A DNA stretch of 64,000 nt from Kribbella antiqua (GCF_004345665.1 NZ_SLWR01000001.1:310001-374000); one strand, 5' to 3'. Numbered from the stretch's first letter, positions 15,301 to 23,722 are shown. Numbers and translations are program-made. Notes: a model not told the origin generated them from the sequence alone.

Positions 15301-16957
15301 ACGTGAACTCCGACGCGGACCGCCCGGTCTCGTTCGCGAACACGTCGCGGATGCGATCGAAGACCTTTGTGTACGTCGCGGGATTCGACCGCGGGTTGTT
15401 GCCCAGCGGCTTCTGGTCGACAGCGATCGCGCGTACGGCGGGCGCCTCGTACGTCGCGCAGCCGATCGGCGCGTGCGCTCGGATCGACGCCAACAACACG
15501 TCGCGAGCGAGCGTGGTCTTGCCGGCTCCCGACGGACCCGTGATGACGGTGAGCGCTCCGATCGGGATCTCGCAATCGACTCCGCGAAGGTTGCGCATGG
15601 TGGCGCCGCTGATGCCGATCCGCTGATCACCGATCGCACGGGGTGCGCGCCGTACCCGGGCCGGCGCCGAAAAGCCGCGGCCCGATGCGGTGTCGGCGCG
15701 CCACAGTTCGGCGGGCGTCCCCTGGAAGACGAGTTCGCCACCACCGCGGCCTCCGGCAGGGCCGATCTCGACGACATCGTCCGCCATGGCGATCGCGGCC
15801 CGGTCGTGCTCCACCATCAGCACAGGGCCTGGCAGCGACGCCATTGCATCGAGCAACGGTTTGAGATCGGTGTGGTGCAGCCCGATGGTCGGCTCATCGA
15901 GGACGTGCAGCAGATCTTCGAGCCTGCCTCCGAGAACGACCGCGAGCCGGGTCCGTTGCGCCTCTCCACGCGACAGCGTCGGCATCGACCGGTCGAGTGC
16001 GAGATGACCGAGCCCCAACGCGACCATCGGCCGCAGTCGCCGCAAGAGCTCATCCTGAATTCGCGCCGCACGCAGGCCGACCGGAAGTTGCTCGACGAAC
16101 TCGAGGACCTCGCTCAGCGGGCGAGCCAGCAACTCGGGCAAGGTCATGCCGGCGATGCGATGTGATGACGTGTCCACCGCCGGGTCACGAAATGCCATCG
16201 GCTCCAGCGGCCGGACCCACTCCGAGCAGCTCGGGCAGATTGGCGTCCGCAGCACCGGCGCACCGTCGAGACGAACCTCGGGCGAGCCCAACGCGTCGGC
16301 ACGCTCGAGGGCGGCGCGAACCTCCGCCGCGGACGCTCCCGCTTGGAGCGTGGCGACGCGTACGACGACATCGTGCGGAACCGCCGGGTCAAGCCTCGGC
16401 ACGCGGCTCGACTTGGTTGCGGCCCACGGACAGCCGTCGATCGTGACCGCGTCGAAGCGACCACGCAGGCCGGCGAGGAGACGCGCGTGGCTCCGGCGAA
16501 GCCCGCGCGCCACCGCGACCTCCACCGCGAGGCTGCCCGTGGTCGCGAGCATGTCCAAGGCGATCGCGAGCCGCTCTTCGCGCGACACCGACCGAACCGC
16601 CACCTCGCACCGCGGGCAGGTGACGTCCGCGAATCGCGCGTACAGAATGCGCAGGAACGGGTGCAAACCAACCGACGTCGCCACAGTCGACGACGGGTTG
16701 ACGTTCAGCACGTTCTGGGCAATTGCGACCGCGGGCCCCAAGCCCTCGATTCCGCGCACCTGCGCGGCCGGAACGCGTGCCCCTCGACGTCCGAGGGCGA
16801 ACGACTCGGTCAACCGGCGCCGTGCCTCGGTGTAGACGACGTCGAACGCCAGCGACGACTTCCCCGAGCCGGACACACCGACGACGGCGGTTACACCGGG
16901 TCCGAACGTGACGTCGACATCAAGCAGGTTGTGCTCAGACGCGCCGAGAACCTTCAT
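12302..16957 (-). CDS. Tandem UvrA-like protein with four ABC ATPase domains
   Basis: 1551 residues, compared with about 950 for UvrA and about 800 for UvrA2/DrrC-type proteins. Four P-loops are present (about 27-35, 473-482, 790-799 and 1254-1263), four signature motifs (LSRGEAQR 328, LSGGEAQR 650, LSAGEAQR 1113, LSGGEAQR 1441) and four Walker B LDEP motifs. CxxC zinc pairs occur near 114, 241, 560, 583, 890, 908, 933, 1034, 1351 and 1374. So two complete UvrA2-like halves, 1-745 and 762-1551, are joined by a basic linker. The start ATG at 16957 precedes the canonical KVLGASEHNLLDVDV. Role may be DNA-intercalator resistance or repair; no UvrB/C nearby. Downstream of a phosphotransferase-like gene by 14 bases. 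Confidence 0.9.
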   Translation of the reverse strand: MKVLGASEHNLLDVDVTFGPGVTAVVGVSGSGKSSLAFDVVYTEARRRLTESFALGRRGARVPAAQVRGIEGLGPAVAIAQNVLNVNPSSTVATSVGLHPFLRILYARFADVTCPRCEVAVRSVSREERLAIALDMLATTGSLAVEVAVARGLRRSHARLLAGLRGRFDAVTIDGCPWAATKSSRVPRLDPAVPHDVVVRVATLQAGASAAEVRAALERADALGSPEVRLDGAPVLRTPICPSCSEWVRPLEPMAFRDPAVDTSSHRIAGMTLPELLARPLSEVLEFVEQLPVGLRAARIQDELLRRLRPMVALGLGHLALDRSMPTLSRGEAQRTRLAVVLGGRLEDLLHVLDEPTIGLHHTDLKPLLDAMASLPGPVLMVEHDRAAIAMADDVVEIGPAGGRGGGELVFQGTPAELWRADTASGRGFSAPARVRRAPRAIGDQRIGISGATMRNLRGVDCEIPIGALTVITGPSGAGKTTLARDVLLASIRAHAPIGCATYEAPAVRAIAVDQKPLGNNPRSNPATYTKVFDRIRDVFANETGRSASEFTFNRAEGACPECEGMGAVAISLGELAPIWVPCEDCEGRRYRPEVLEATWKGLSIADVLELSVDEASALFVEHQAVTHILETLQEVGLGYVTLGQPSPSLSGGEAQRVRLAREVTKAKTGDLVLLDEPTTGLHPADLNRLLTVLDKLTANGCTVVVVEHHADVIASADWRIDLGPGGGPDGGRLQHCGPPVAEKRPRVTPRAKPRAGRRSSDVIRVRGARANNLQGIDVEFAKGRFTVVTGVSGSGKSSLVGDVVAAEANRRLLECLSVYERQSVREGPEAPVDSLTGLGPTISIDASGTTFPPGGPGRWDAARTTVGGSSDLDRLISLVLARGGVRSCLACGGENVRRSSPTPEAACVCDDCATSAVPIEPRHLMGSPVAVCPQCLGLGVEREFDFSVILRPDVPLDRCFVGSLAWFCPEGTGSNEVLQALAERYEFDPSTTPWSELSDEVRHAVLYGDSSWVGLNHWAQLDVGGTETTVFPCRECSGKRLRAPYLTIRLEGRDRSELFSASFAELEDVLAAMDDPDDKHAAHARAVALHRLGFLRSVGLDYLHLNRATWTLSAGEAQRIKLASALGGGLVGMTVLLDEPSRGLHPSEVRALARTLAELRDAGNTVIAVEHDATLIRAADDVIEIGPGPGRAGGRLVDLDSVESVTRAVRDGRNSIPRRNRREPAGWMRVTGARENNLRGLDLGIPLGVHVGVCGVSGSGKSSLAVDTIALGLTRPKTDIPGHGVVRVEPGVHDAISGAPARTVVVDQSRAEITSPGMFLGLIHGVRQAFAASELATEQGITMKDLAYRCDACRGKGTWQEDLSFLPSVTQTCEACGGSGYRREVAALAERGRSLADIEALTIGELVEEWGDIDRVRRVGDAAIALGLGYLIVRQPGWSLSGGEAQRLKLAKELARSTKAGTLYVLDEPTVGLQVTDVGVLARSIDTIVDAGNTVLVVEHDPMLLATCDWLIELGPGAGPHGGATVFEGPPEELAKADTATAPFIREVLT

Positions 16958-16971
16958 GCCGCGGACGCTGT

Positions 16972-18048
16972 CTATCTGCGGAACGCGGCTCTGGTCGCGG
17001 CTGCAGTGGAACTGAAGTACTCCGGTGGTTCGATGAAGGCCCACTCGTCGAACGTCACGCCGTTGGCGATTGCACGCCGGTAGCCGAAGCAAACGAGGTA
17101 CAGCGGTCGGATGTACATCACCGCTTCGAGTCGGTCGAGTTCGTCGTCGGTCAGCTCGACGTGCCGGCGGTAGGCGTTCACGGCCGCGTCGATGCACTCT
17201 TCGTTGGCGAGTCTCGAAGGAGACCAGTGCCCGGTGCCCCAGATCAAGTACGCGAAGTCGGCGAGGCGCGGTCCGCGTCCAGACGCCTTCCAGTTGATCG
17301 CCACTGGTCCTCGCTCGCCGACGACCACATGATCGGGGGCGTGCAGGAGGTTGCCGTGGAGCAAGCCCTCGGGAAGGCCGTCACCATCATCGGCCGAGCG
17401 CACCTGGTCCCGGAGCTGCTCGAATCGCTCGCGATCGGCCGTACCGACCTTCGTGTCCACCGCGTCGAGAAACGACAGGGCGGCCAGCAGGTCCTGACGC
17501 GGGGTCCCTTGACGGCTGGGGTCCTCGCCACTCGCCCCACCGGGCCGGCCGACGGACTCGTCGAGTGGCAACGCGTGCAGCCGTCCGAGCAGGTCACCCA
17601 TGATGGCGAACTTCTCGGCACCACTGGGAAGTTGGACTCCTTCGACGAACTGACTCACGAGGACCGCGCTTCCGTCGAAGTCAGACACCGCGTCGTCGAC
17701 CGCAAGACGCTCCGCGGGGAAGTCGTGCCGCTCCAGGAATCGCAGGATCGCGGCGTCCCCTTCAACGCCGGTCCTCGGACGCGCGGGAGGAAACGCACGC
17801 GCGATCCACGGCTCGCCGTCATTCCTGTCGATGCGGAACACGTAGGTCTTATGCACACTGACCTTCGTCGCCGCGACTGCGTCGATGCCGTAGCGATCCC
17901 TCAGGTGGGCGAGCAGTCGCTCAGCAACCGGCTCATGGTGCATTCGAGTACTGAGACCCTCGAGATCGGTCAGCGCCTCGGTATAGCGCTGCCCCGTCTC
18001 CGCAGCGTGACGCCGTACAACCTTCTTGAAGTTGCTGTCCCTGGTCAC
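16972..18048 (-). CDS. Aminoglycoside-phosphotransferase-like protein, catalytic residues altered
   Basis: 358 residues from GTG 18048, six bases after a perfect AGGAGG; an ATG at 18063 would add five residues. Residues 1-30 (DSNFKKVVRRHAAETGQRYT) form a short basic helical motif, then an APH-fold kinase. The catalytic loop reads LLHGNLLHAPDH (231-240) where active enzymes have HGDxxxxN, and the metal-binding motif reads AINWK (250-254) where IDW/E is expected: both aspartates are asparagine. The fold is kept (RLADFAYLIWG). It may bind a ligand without phosphorylating it. First gene of the operon with tandem UvrA and the toroid protein. Confidence 0.85.
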   Translation of the reverse strand: MTRDSNFKKVVRRHAAETGQRYTEALTDLEGLSTRMHHEPVAERLLAHLRDRYGIDAVAATKVSVHKTYVFRIDRNDGEPWIARAFPPARPRTGVEGDAAILRFLERHDFPAERLAVDDAVSDFDGSAVLVSQFVEGVQLPSGAEKFAIMGDLLGRLHALPLDESVGRPGGASGEDPSRQGTPRQDLLAALSFLDAVDTKVGTADRERFEQLRDQVRSADDGDGLPEGLLHGNLLHAPDHVVVGERGPVAINWKASGRGPRLADFAYLIWGTGHWSPSRLANEECIDAAVNAYRRHVELTDDELDRLEAVMYIRPLYLVCFGYRRAIANGVTFDEWAFIEPPEYFSSTAAATRAAFRR

Positions 18049-18237
18049 GACAAGCCTCCTCATCACACCCTCGTCCCCCAGCGACGCGGTGTTGAGAGAT
18101 GGCCTGCTGACATCCATGACCGAGAGGGCAACTCCCCTTCGCCAATGGAACCCCGACTGGGGCGGATGTCCCACAGCTCGGCGACCGGTCGGCGCCGTCC
18201 CGCCAATCTCCCCGACCCGCGTCGCGCTTGTCAACCC

Positions 18238-18882
18238 TCAGCCGCGGAGGGCGGTGAGTACGGCGAGGACTCGGCGGTTTACGTCGGCTGACGGCTCCAG
18301 TTGGAGCTTGCGGAACAGGTGCGCGCAGGCCGCCTCGACGGTGCGCTCGCTGATGTGGAGTTCGCCGGCGATGGCCGAGTTGGACCGTCCCTCCGCCATC
18401 AGCGCCAGAATGTCTCGCTCCCGGCTCGTGAGCTGAGTCAGGGGTGAGTCCGGACGCCTTCGCCGCATCAGTCGCGCGACGATGGTTGGGTCGAGGACGC
18501 ATTCGCCGTCGGCGACCCGCCGGAGTGCGTCTACCAGTACGGCGATGTCGGACACGCGTTCCTTGAGCAGATAGCCGACACCGCCGGGCTGATCCGCGAG
18601 CAGCCGCTGCGCATACCGGCTCTCGACGTACTGGCTCAGCACGACCACTGCCGTGTCGGGGTATCGCTCGCGGATCTGACGAGCCGCGACCAACCCTTCG
18701 TCGGTGTGGGTCGGCGGCATCCGGATATCGACGATGGCGGCGTCCGGCTTGCCGAGTGCGACCAAGCGCAACAGTTCGTCGGCGTCAGCGGCCTCACCGA
18801 TGACCTCGATGCCAGTATCACCGAGCAGCCGCGCGATGCCCGAACGGATCAGCATGACGTCGTCCGCGATCACGACTCGCAT
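18238..18882 (-). CDS. NarL/FixJ-type response regulator
   Basis: 214 residues. Receiver domain: acidic pair DD at 7-8, phosphoacceptor D52 (IVDIRMPP), and K in GYLLKERV. LuxR helix-turn-helix near residues 150-205 (LTSRERDILALMAEGRSNSA and HISERTVEAACAHLFRKL). It overlaps the end of the kinase gene at 18870 by 13 bases, so the two are co-expressed. It would activate or repress genes on phosphorylation by the neighbouring kinase(s). Confidence 0.95.
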   Translation of the reverse strand: MRVVIADDVMLIRSGIARLLGDTGIEVIGEAADADELLRLVALGKPDAAIVDIRMPPTHTDEGLVAARQIRERYPDTAVVVLSQYVESRYAQRLLADQPGGVGYLLKERVSDIAVLVDALRRVADGECVLDPTIVARLMRRRRPDSPLTQLTSRERDILALMAEGRSNSAIAGELHISERTVEAACAHLFRKLQLEPSADVNRRVLAVLTALRG

Positions 18883-20597
18883 GGGATCACCGCCGTCAGG
18901 ACGTACCGGCCGGCCTCGGGATCCGACCAGGTGAGCTGTCCGCCGACGGCACCGACCCGATCGCCGATCGCCGTGAGATCCGGTGTCCGGATGGTCGCCG
19001 ACTCCGTCTCCACCTTGACGATCAGCGACTCCGCGACCTGGCGGACCTCAATCCGGCAGCGCGTGGCGGCAGAGGGCGGTACGACGCTGTCGACCGCGGC
19101 AGCGACGGTCGCATAGGCAGCCATCGCCACCTCCGGAGCCAAAGCGTCAGTGAAGTGCATCGTGAGGTCCGCCGGTACGTCGGATGCCGCCACGAGCTCG
19201 ACGAGCGCCTGCTCCAGACCCTCCGCGGCGAGCATGGCGGGAAAGACTCCGTGCGCCAGCCGACGCAACTGGCTGAGAGCATCGCCGACCTTGTTCTCCA
19301 CCCTCTCGATCCTGATGCGCGCCTCCTGGTCGGCCTCGGCCCGGGCGATCCGCAACTGGAGACCTACGCCGACCAGCCGCTGCTGCGCGCCGTCGTGCAG
19401 ATCTCGCTCGATCCGGCGGCGCTCGCCGTCCGATGCGGCGACGACCCGGCGCTGCGAGGCTCGCACCTCCGCAAGCCGCGCGAGAGCGACCGTCGACAAC
19501 TGTGCGTTGCGAAGGGCCAACCGGGTGACCGGGGACAGGACCGCCAGTATCTCCGCCGGGTCCACGCTGCGAGCGATGACGAGCCGGACGGTCGGCTCCG
19601 AGCCGTCCGTCAGGACGACAGCTCCGGCCGGTTCGGGTAGGTCCACGACAGCAGCGCCGGACGCGTCGAGCCACCGGTCTTCGCCCGGGACTGCGAACTG
19701 AACATCGACCACGGGTCCGCGCAGTACGGACTCCGGCGACAGACCGGTCACCAGCCTGTCGACCGCGGCGCGGGTCCGAAGAACACGAAGATGCAGCAAG
19801 CACACCGACGCCCCGACGACAGCGACGGCAAGCGGCTCCAATGGGAGTCTGGCGGTGGAAGGCTCGGTGCTCCCGAAGGTCAGCCACCGGATGGCGCTCA
19901 GCCCTCCGAGCGCAGCCAGCGCAGCGACCGCCGCGACGCTCACCAGCCGGGATATTCGGGTCCTCGGAGTCGCTGCGACAGCCAGTCCCCCGATCACAGC
20001 GATAGTGACGATCGCCGCCGCGGTGATCGCCGTCAGGGCGCGTGTCCCGACCAGCCCGCCGAGAGCTGGGGCGAGGTCGGCACAGATCTGGGTGCAGCCC
20101 GGATCCGCGAAGGGGTCGTAGGCCAGCACATGAAGGCCGGCGGCAACGACGGCGATCCCGGCGATGACCGTCACGAGCCGGTTCGCTCGTGGCTCTGCTC
20201 TGGCGGGCCAGAGCAGAGCCGTGGCTGCGATCGCCGCCACGACCAACGGTGTCGTCGCGAGAGTAGCGGCGCGCAACGAGTCCGGCAGCCACTCTTGCGG
20301 GGCCCACAGCGGCAGGACGGCCGCAACGCCGGCCAGCGCGAGCGCTGCTGAGGCGGGGCCGCTGTGCGAGCGTGCCGCCCAGGCCCCGGCGACGGAGATC
20401 GTGGCGGCCACAGCGACGACCAGGACATACCAGGCCGGCAGCCGCTGGACCTGAGGTGAGTTCGGGTCGTCGAGCGCGAACGGCAGGACGCAGACCACCA
20501 CGACCGCGGCCGCCAGCACCGTCGCGGACACAACCATGCCCGCACTGCGTGCCGCTACCACCGGACCCGCCCCCGCCATCATGGTCACGCTTCCCAT
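18870..20597 (-). CDS. Histidine kinase with intact His but degenerate ATP-binding domain
   Basis: 575 residues. Seven or eight transmembrane helices fill residues 20-275, then a linker and a HisKA_3 dimerisation helix with RRIERDLHDGAQQRLVGVGL, phosphoacceptor H401. The C-terminal domain keeps the fold and the GDRVGAVGGQL segment (545-555), but the N-box (normally EALTNAAKH) reads AAVDSVVPP (500-508) and the DxGxG box reads TESAT (531-535), so the residues that hold ATP and Mg are gone. It probably cannot phosphorylate itself. Start 20597 or 20582. Divergent from the TRAP-type binding-protein gene. See finding on the complementary pair. Confidence 0.9.
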   Translation of the reverse strand: MGSVTMMAGAGPVVAARSAGMVVSATVLAAAVVVVCVLPFALDDPNSPQVQRLPAWYVLVVAVAATISVAGAWAARSHSGPASAALALAGVAAVLPLWAPQEWLPDSLRAATLATTPLVVAAIAATALLWPARAEPRANRLVTVIAGIAVVAAGLHVLAYDPFADPGCTQICADLAPALGGLVGTRALTAITAAAIVTIAVIGGLAVAATPRTRISRLVSVAAVAALAALGGLSAIRWLTFGSTEPSTARLPLEPLAVAVVGASVCLLHLRVLRTRAAVDRLVTGLSPESVLRGPVVDVQFAVPGEDRWLDASGAAVVDLPEPAGAVVLTDGSEPTVRLVIARSVDPAEILAVLSPVTRLALRNAQLSTVALARLAEVRASQRRVVAASDGERRRIERDLHDGAQQRLVGVGLQLRIARAEADQEARIRIERVENKVGDALSQLRRLAHGVFPAMLAAEGLEQALVELVAASDVPADLTMHFTDALAPEVAMAAYATVAAAVDSVVPPSAATRCRIEVRQVAESLIVKVETESATIRTPDLTAIGDRVGAVGGQLTWSDPEAGRYVLTAVIPCES

Positions 20598-20745
20598 TGT
20601 GCGCTTGTGAAGTCACAGTTGGGTGCAGTGGTAGCCACATTCGATCTCCGTGCCAGCACGGTCGGCAGACGAGGCCGCCGCTCCTAACGTCCGGAGTACC
20701 GGATGCAGCTCAGCGTCCGATTCTCTGGACGTCGAGGGGGAACCC

Positions 20746-22230
20746 ATGAACGTACTGCGCAAACGCGGCCTCAGCTACGGCCTCGTCGCCATCATGCTGA
20801 TGGCACCGCTTGGCTGTAATGGCGCGAAGCCAGTCGACAAGGCCGGTGGGGACAGCGCCGTACTGACGCTGGCCACCATCGACGACGTGAACAACAACGG
20901 TCAGTCGTTCGGTCCGCAAGCCTTTGTCGACAACCTCCGCACGGTGTCCGGCGGCCGGCTGAAGGTCGAGATCAAGACCAACTACGGCAATGGCGACGCA
21001 AAGGCCGAATCCGCCATCGTGAAGGCGATCGCGGCCGGCGAGATCGACGGTGGCTGGCCATCGACGCGGGCCTTCGCGGGGGCCGGTATCACCAGCCTCA
21101 GGGCCGTCGAGGCACCGATGACCATCACCAGTTATGCCGCGGAGAAGCAGTTGGCGACCGCACCGGTCGCCAAGTCCCTGCTCGCCACCTTGGACAGCAC
21201 CGGTGTCGTCGGCCTCGGACTGGCGGTCGGACCGCTCCGCCGGCCGTTCGCCGCGAAGAAGCCGCTGCTCGGACCGGCTGACTGGACGGGTGCGCGGTTC
21301 CGGACCTACAACTCGCCCGTGCAGGAGGAGGCCGTCCGGGCGTTGGGCGGTACGCCGGTGAACTTCGGGCTGGACTGGGGCGCCGAGATCTACGCCGGTC
21401 GTCTCCGTGGCGCCGAGTTCGACGTCCCGCAGTACGCCAAAACCGACACCGCTGCCGCCCCCCAGGTCACCGCCAATGTCGTGCTCTGGCCGAAGGTCTT
21501 CGTCCTGAGCTTCAGCCGGCAACGGTTCGAGGCCCTGACCGACCAGCAAAGAAGCTGGATCCGGGATGCGGCGGAGCGGGCGACGAAGACCTCTGTCGAC
21601 GCCACCTACGAGGAGTCGACCATCGCCGGCGACATGTGTAGCAGCGGTGTCCGTTTCATCAGCGCTGCACCAGGCGAGGTCGCGGGCCTGCGCAGGAAAC
21701 TGCAGCCTGTACTCGACCGGCTTGCGGCCGATCCGAAGACCGGGCCGATGCTGAAGGACATCCAGGCCATCGCGACGGCCAATCCCCTGGCTGACGTCCC
21801 GAACGTGCCGGAGGCCTGCCGGCAGACGGGTAAGGAAGCTCCTGTTACCAAGATCCCTCAGCAGGTCTCCGCGCTTCCGAACGGCGTCTACCGGGTGGAA
21901 CTCACCGTCCAGGACGTCCTGGCCGCAGGTCTGGACAACGGCGACGGAAATTCGGGGACCTGGACCATGACTGTTCGGAACGGAACGTTCGAGGTCCGGT
22001 GCCGGCCTATCGGCGAGTCAAACGACGACTGCGGTGGCACCATCACCGACGCTGCGCTCGCCAGTGGAGATCTCCGCGGCTCCGGTCACCAGGTCTGGCT
22101 CGTGCCCAAGGGGAAGGACCAGCCGGTCCGGCTCACCTGGGCGGTCGACGGCAACACTCTCGTTTTCAGTGAGTCATCCGCCTCAAAGGGGGCCGAGATG
22201 ATCATCGAGCCGTGGCAGAAGATCGGTTAG
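20746..22230 (+). CDS. TRAP-type (DctP) substrate-binding lipoprotein with extra C-terminal domain
   Basis: 494 residues. Signal peptide with Cys24 (MLMAPLGCNG) as probable lipid-attachment site, although the minus-3 proline is unusual. Residues 38-350 match DctP-type binding proteins: GDAKAESAIVKAIAAGEIDG and DWTGARFRTYNSPVQEEAVR, the latter with the arginine that grips the ligand carboxylate. From about 372 a separate beta-rich domain follows (ALPNGVYRVELTVQDV, GNSGTWTMTVRNGTFEVRC) with lipocalin-like spacing. No DctQ/DctM membrane genes are visible, so it may be a sensor rather than a transporter part. Start ATG 20746 with gaggggg upstream. Converges with the second kinase gene. Confidence 0.85.
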   Translation: MNVLRKRGLSYGLVAIMLMAPLGCNGAKPVDKAGGDSAVLTLATIDDVNNNGQSFGPQAFVDNLRTVSGGRLKVEIKTNYGNGDAKAESAIVKAIAAGEIDGGWPSTRAFAGAGITSLRAVEAPMTITSYAAEKQLATAPVAKSLLATLDSTGVVGLGLAVGPLRRPFAAKKPLLGPADWTGARFRTYNSPVQEEAVRALGGTPVNFGLDWGAEIYAGRLRGAEFDVPQYAKTDTAAAPQVTANVVLWPKVFVLSFSRQRFEALTDQQRSWIRDAAERATKTSVDATYEESTIAGDMCSSGVRFISAAPGEVAGLRRKLQPVLDRLAADPKTGPMLKDIQAIATANPLADVPNVPEACRQTGKEAPVTKIPQQVSALPNGVYRVELTVQDVLAAGLDNGDGNSGTWTMTVRNGTFEVRCRPIGESNDDCGGTITDAALASGDLRGSGHQVWLVPKGKDQPVRLTWAVDGNTLVFSESSASKGAEMIIEPWQKIG

Positions 22231-23722
22231 CCGGCCGGCGCCGACACGGGACGGTGGCAGTCACCGTCGTACCGGCTCCGGGTGGACTGACCACCCGGAG
22301 CCTGCCGTCGAGGACGGCTAATCGGTCGGACAGGCCGGTCAACCCCGACCCGGAAGCGTCGGCTCCACCGCGCCCATTGTCGGTGATGGTGGCCTCCAGC
22401 AGATCGCCGTACCGGCGTACGTCGATCGTGATCCGGCCGGCCTCGGCGTGCTTGGCCGCATTGGCCAATGCCTCTGAGCAGACGTAGAACAACGCGGTCT
22501 CGGCGTCTGCGTCACCGGCAGAGTCGTCGCTGTAGCTGATCGCCACCTCGGCCGGGGCTCGTGCCGCGAGGATCTGAAGAGCATCGTGCAGCCGCCCCTC
22601 CCCCAGCGTGGCGGGTGGAATGCCTGCCACCAGGTCGCCGATCTCTGCGATCGCCGTAGCGAGTTCTGCCGCCACGATGTCCAGGGCGGTGTCTCTCCCG
22701 CTGACTTGCACTTCGGCCAGTTCAGCTTGGGCGTCACGCAAGAGGGCTGCCACGTTCTGCCCCAGTTCCTCCGCCACTTCCTCCCGTTGGCGGTCCGCGG
22801 CTGCAACGACCCGGGCTCGTGCTGCCTCCAGCTCGCGCAGCCGGGAGAGCTGCTCGTCCTGCAACCGGATGTTCGTCACCGCCAGCCTGACGGCTGTCTC
22901 GACCGCCCGGGCTGTGAGCGGATCCTCCAGCGCCGCCGACTGATGCGCGATCACAGCCACCGGATGCCCGGCCTCGTTCACCGTGAGCACTTGCCGGTCT
23001 GCCCGCCCCATTTGGTCCGGCCAGCGGTGGACTGTGAGGCTTGGATCGCCGAGCGCCTCCCCGAGTACCAAGGCGAAGCCGTCGAGTCCGGTCAACGGTC
23101 GACTAACCAGCACCGCGTCAGCGAGCCGTCGACGTACTCGCAGCGCCGACCAGTACGCGACGGGAAAGGTCACAGCGACCAGTCCGAGGACGACTTCATA
23201 GTCGAGGAGGGCGAGCGCCGGATCGAACGATTCCTGGACTCGAGCGACCGACCAGCTGACGCCAAGCGTCACCGCCACCGCGCCGGCTGCCGTCACCGGA
23301 TACCAACGAGCACTTGGCGGGCGCATCGCGGCGCATACGGCGACCAGAGCGAAGAGCAGAGCCACCCCGGGTTGTGGGACGAGACCGACAGCAACTACTC
23401 CGGCGAGAGCTGCCACCAGCCAGGCGAATCGGCCGCGGATCTGGCCAGTCGGAAACGCCATCAACGCCACCGCGAGCACCGCCTGATGGAGCGAGAGGGT
23501 CTGCACGAAGACAGATCCGAGCAGCCAGGCACCCCCTACGGCGGCAACCATTGCCCGCTGACGAGAAGGCCCGATGGGCAAGGCCCCGGCGACGATGAAG
23601 ACGACACCAACAGCGACGTCCACAGCCATCCGCCAGCCGTCGACCTGCGCCGCCAGGTCTGCTCGCACGGCCAGCATCACCAGCGCACCAGTTGCGACCA
23701 CCCCAGCCGCGAGCCTGACCAT
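22202..23722 (-). CDS. Histidine-kinase-like protein with intact ATP domain but no phosphoacceptor His
   Basis: 506 residues from ATG 23722 (GTG 23737 and TTG 23758 are alternatives). Six or so transmembrane helices in 1-195, a linker, then a coiled HisKA_3-like helix at 300-340 reading REEVAEELGQNVAALLRDAQ: glycine 321 stands where LHD has histidine. The ATPase domain is complete: YVCSEALANAAKHAEAG (N421), TDNGRGGADASGSGLTGLSD (D448). So it could bind and use ATP but has nowhere of its own to put the phosphate. 3' end overlaps the TRAP-type gene by 29 bases, tail to tail. Confidence 0.9.
   Translation of the reverse strand: MVRLAAGVVATGALVMLAVRADLAAQVDGWRMAVDVAVGVVFIVAGALPIGPSRQRAMVAAVGGAWLLGSVFVQTLSLHQAVLAVALMAFPTGQIRGRFAWLVAALAGVVAVGLVPQPGVALLFALVAVCAAMRPPSARWYPVTAAGAVAVTLGVSWSVARVQESFDPALALLDYEVVLGLVAVTFPVAYWSALRVRRRLADAVLVSRPLTGLDGFALVLGEALGDPSLTVHRWPDQMGRADRQVLTVNEAGHPVAVIAHQSAALEDPLTARAVETAVRLAVTNIRLQDEQLSRLRELEAARARVVAAADRQREEVAEELGQNVAALLRDAQAELAEVQVSGRDTALDIVAAELATAIAEIGDLVAGIPPATLGEGRLHDALQILAARAPAEVAISYSDDSAGDADAETALFYVCSEALANAAKHAEAGRITIDVRRYGDLLEATITDNGRGGADASGSGLTGLSDRLAVLDGRLRVVSPPGAGTTVTATVPCRRRPANRSSATAR

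Noticed and set aside
16957..17197. 80-residue N-terminal extension of the tandem UvrA
   Set aside because: The extension overlaps the APH-like gene and is low-complexity; the UvrA fold begins at the ATG at 16957.
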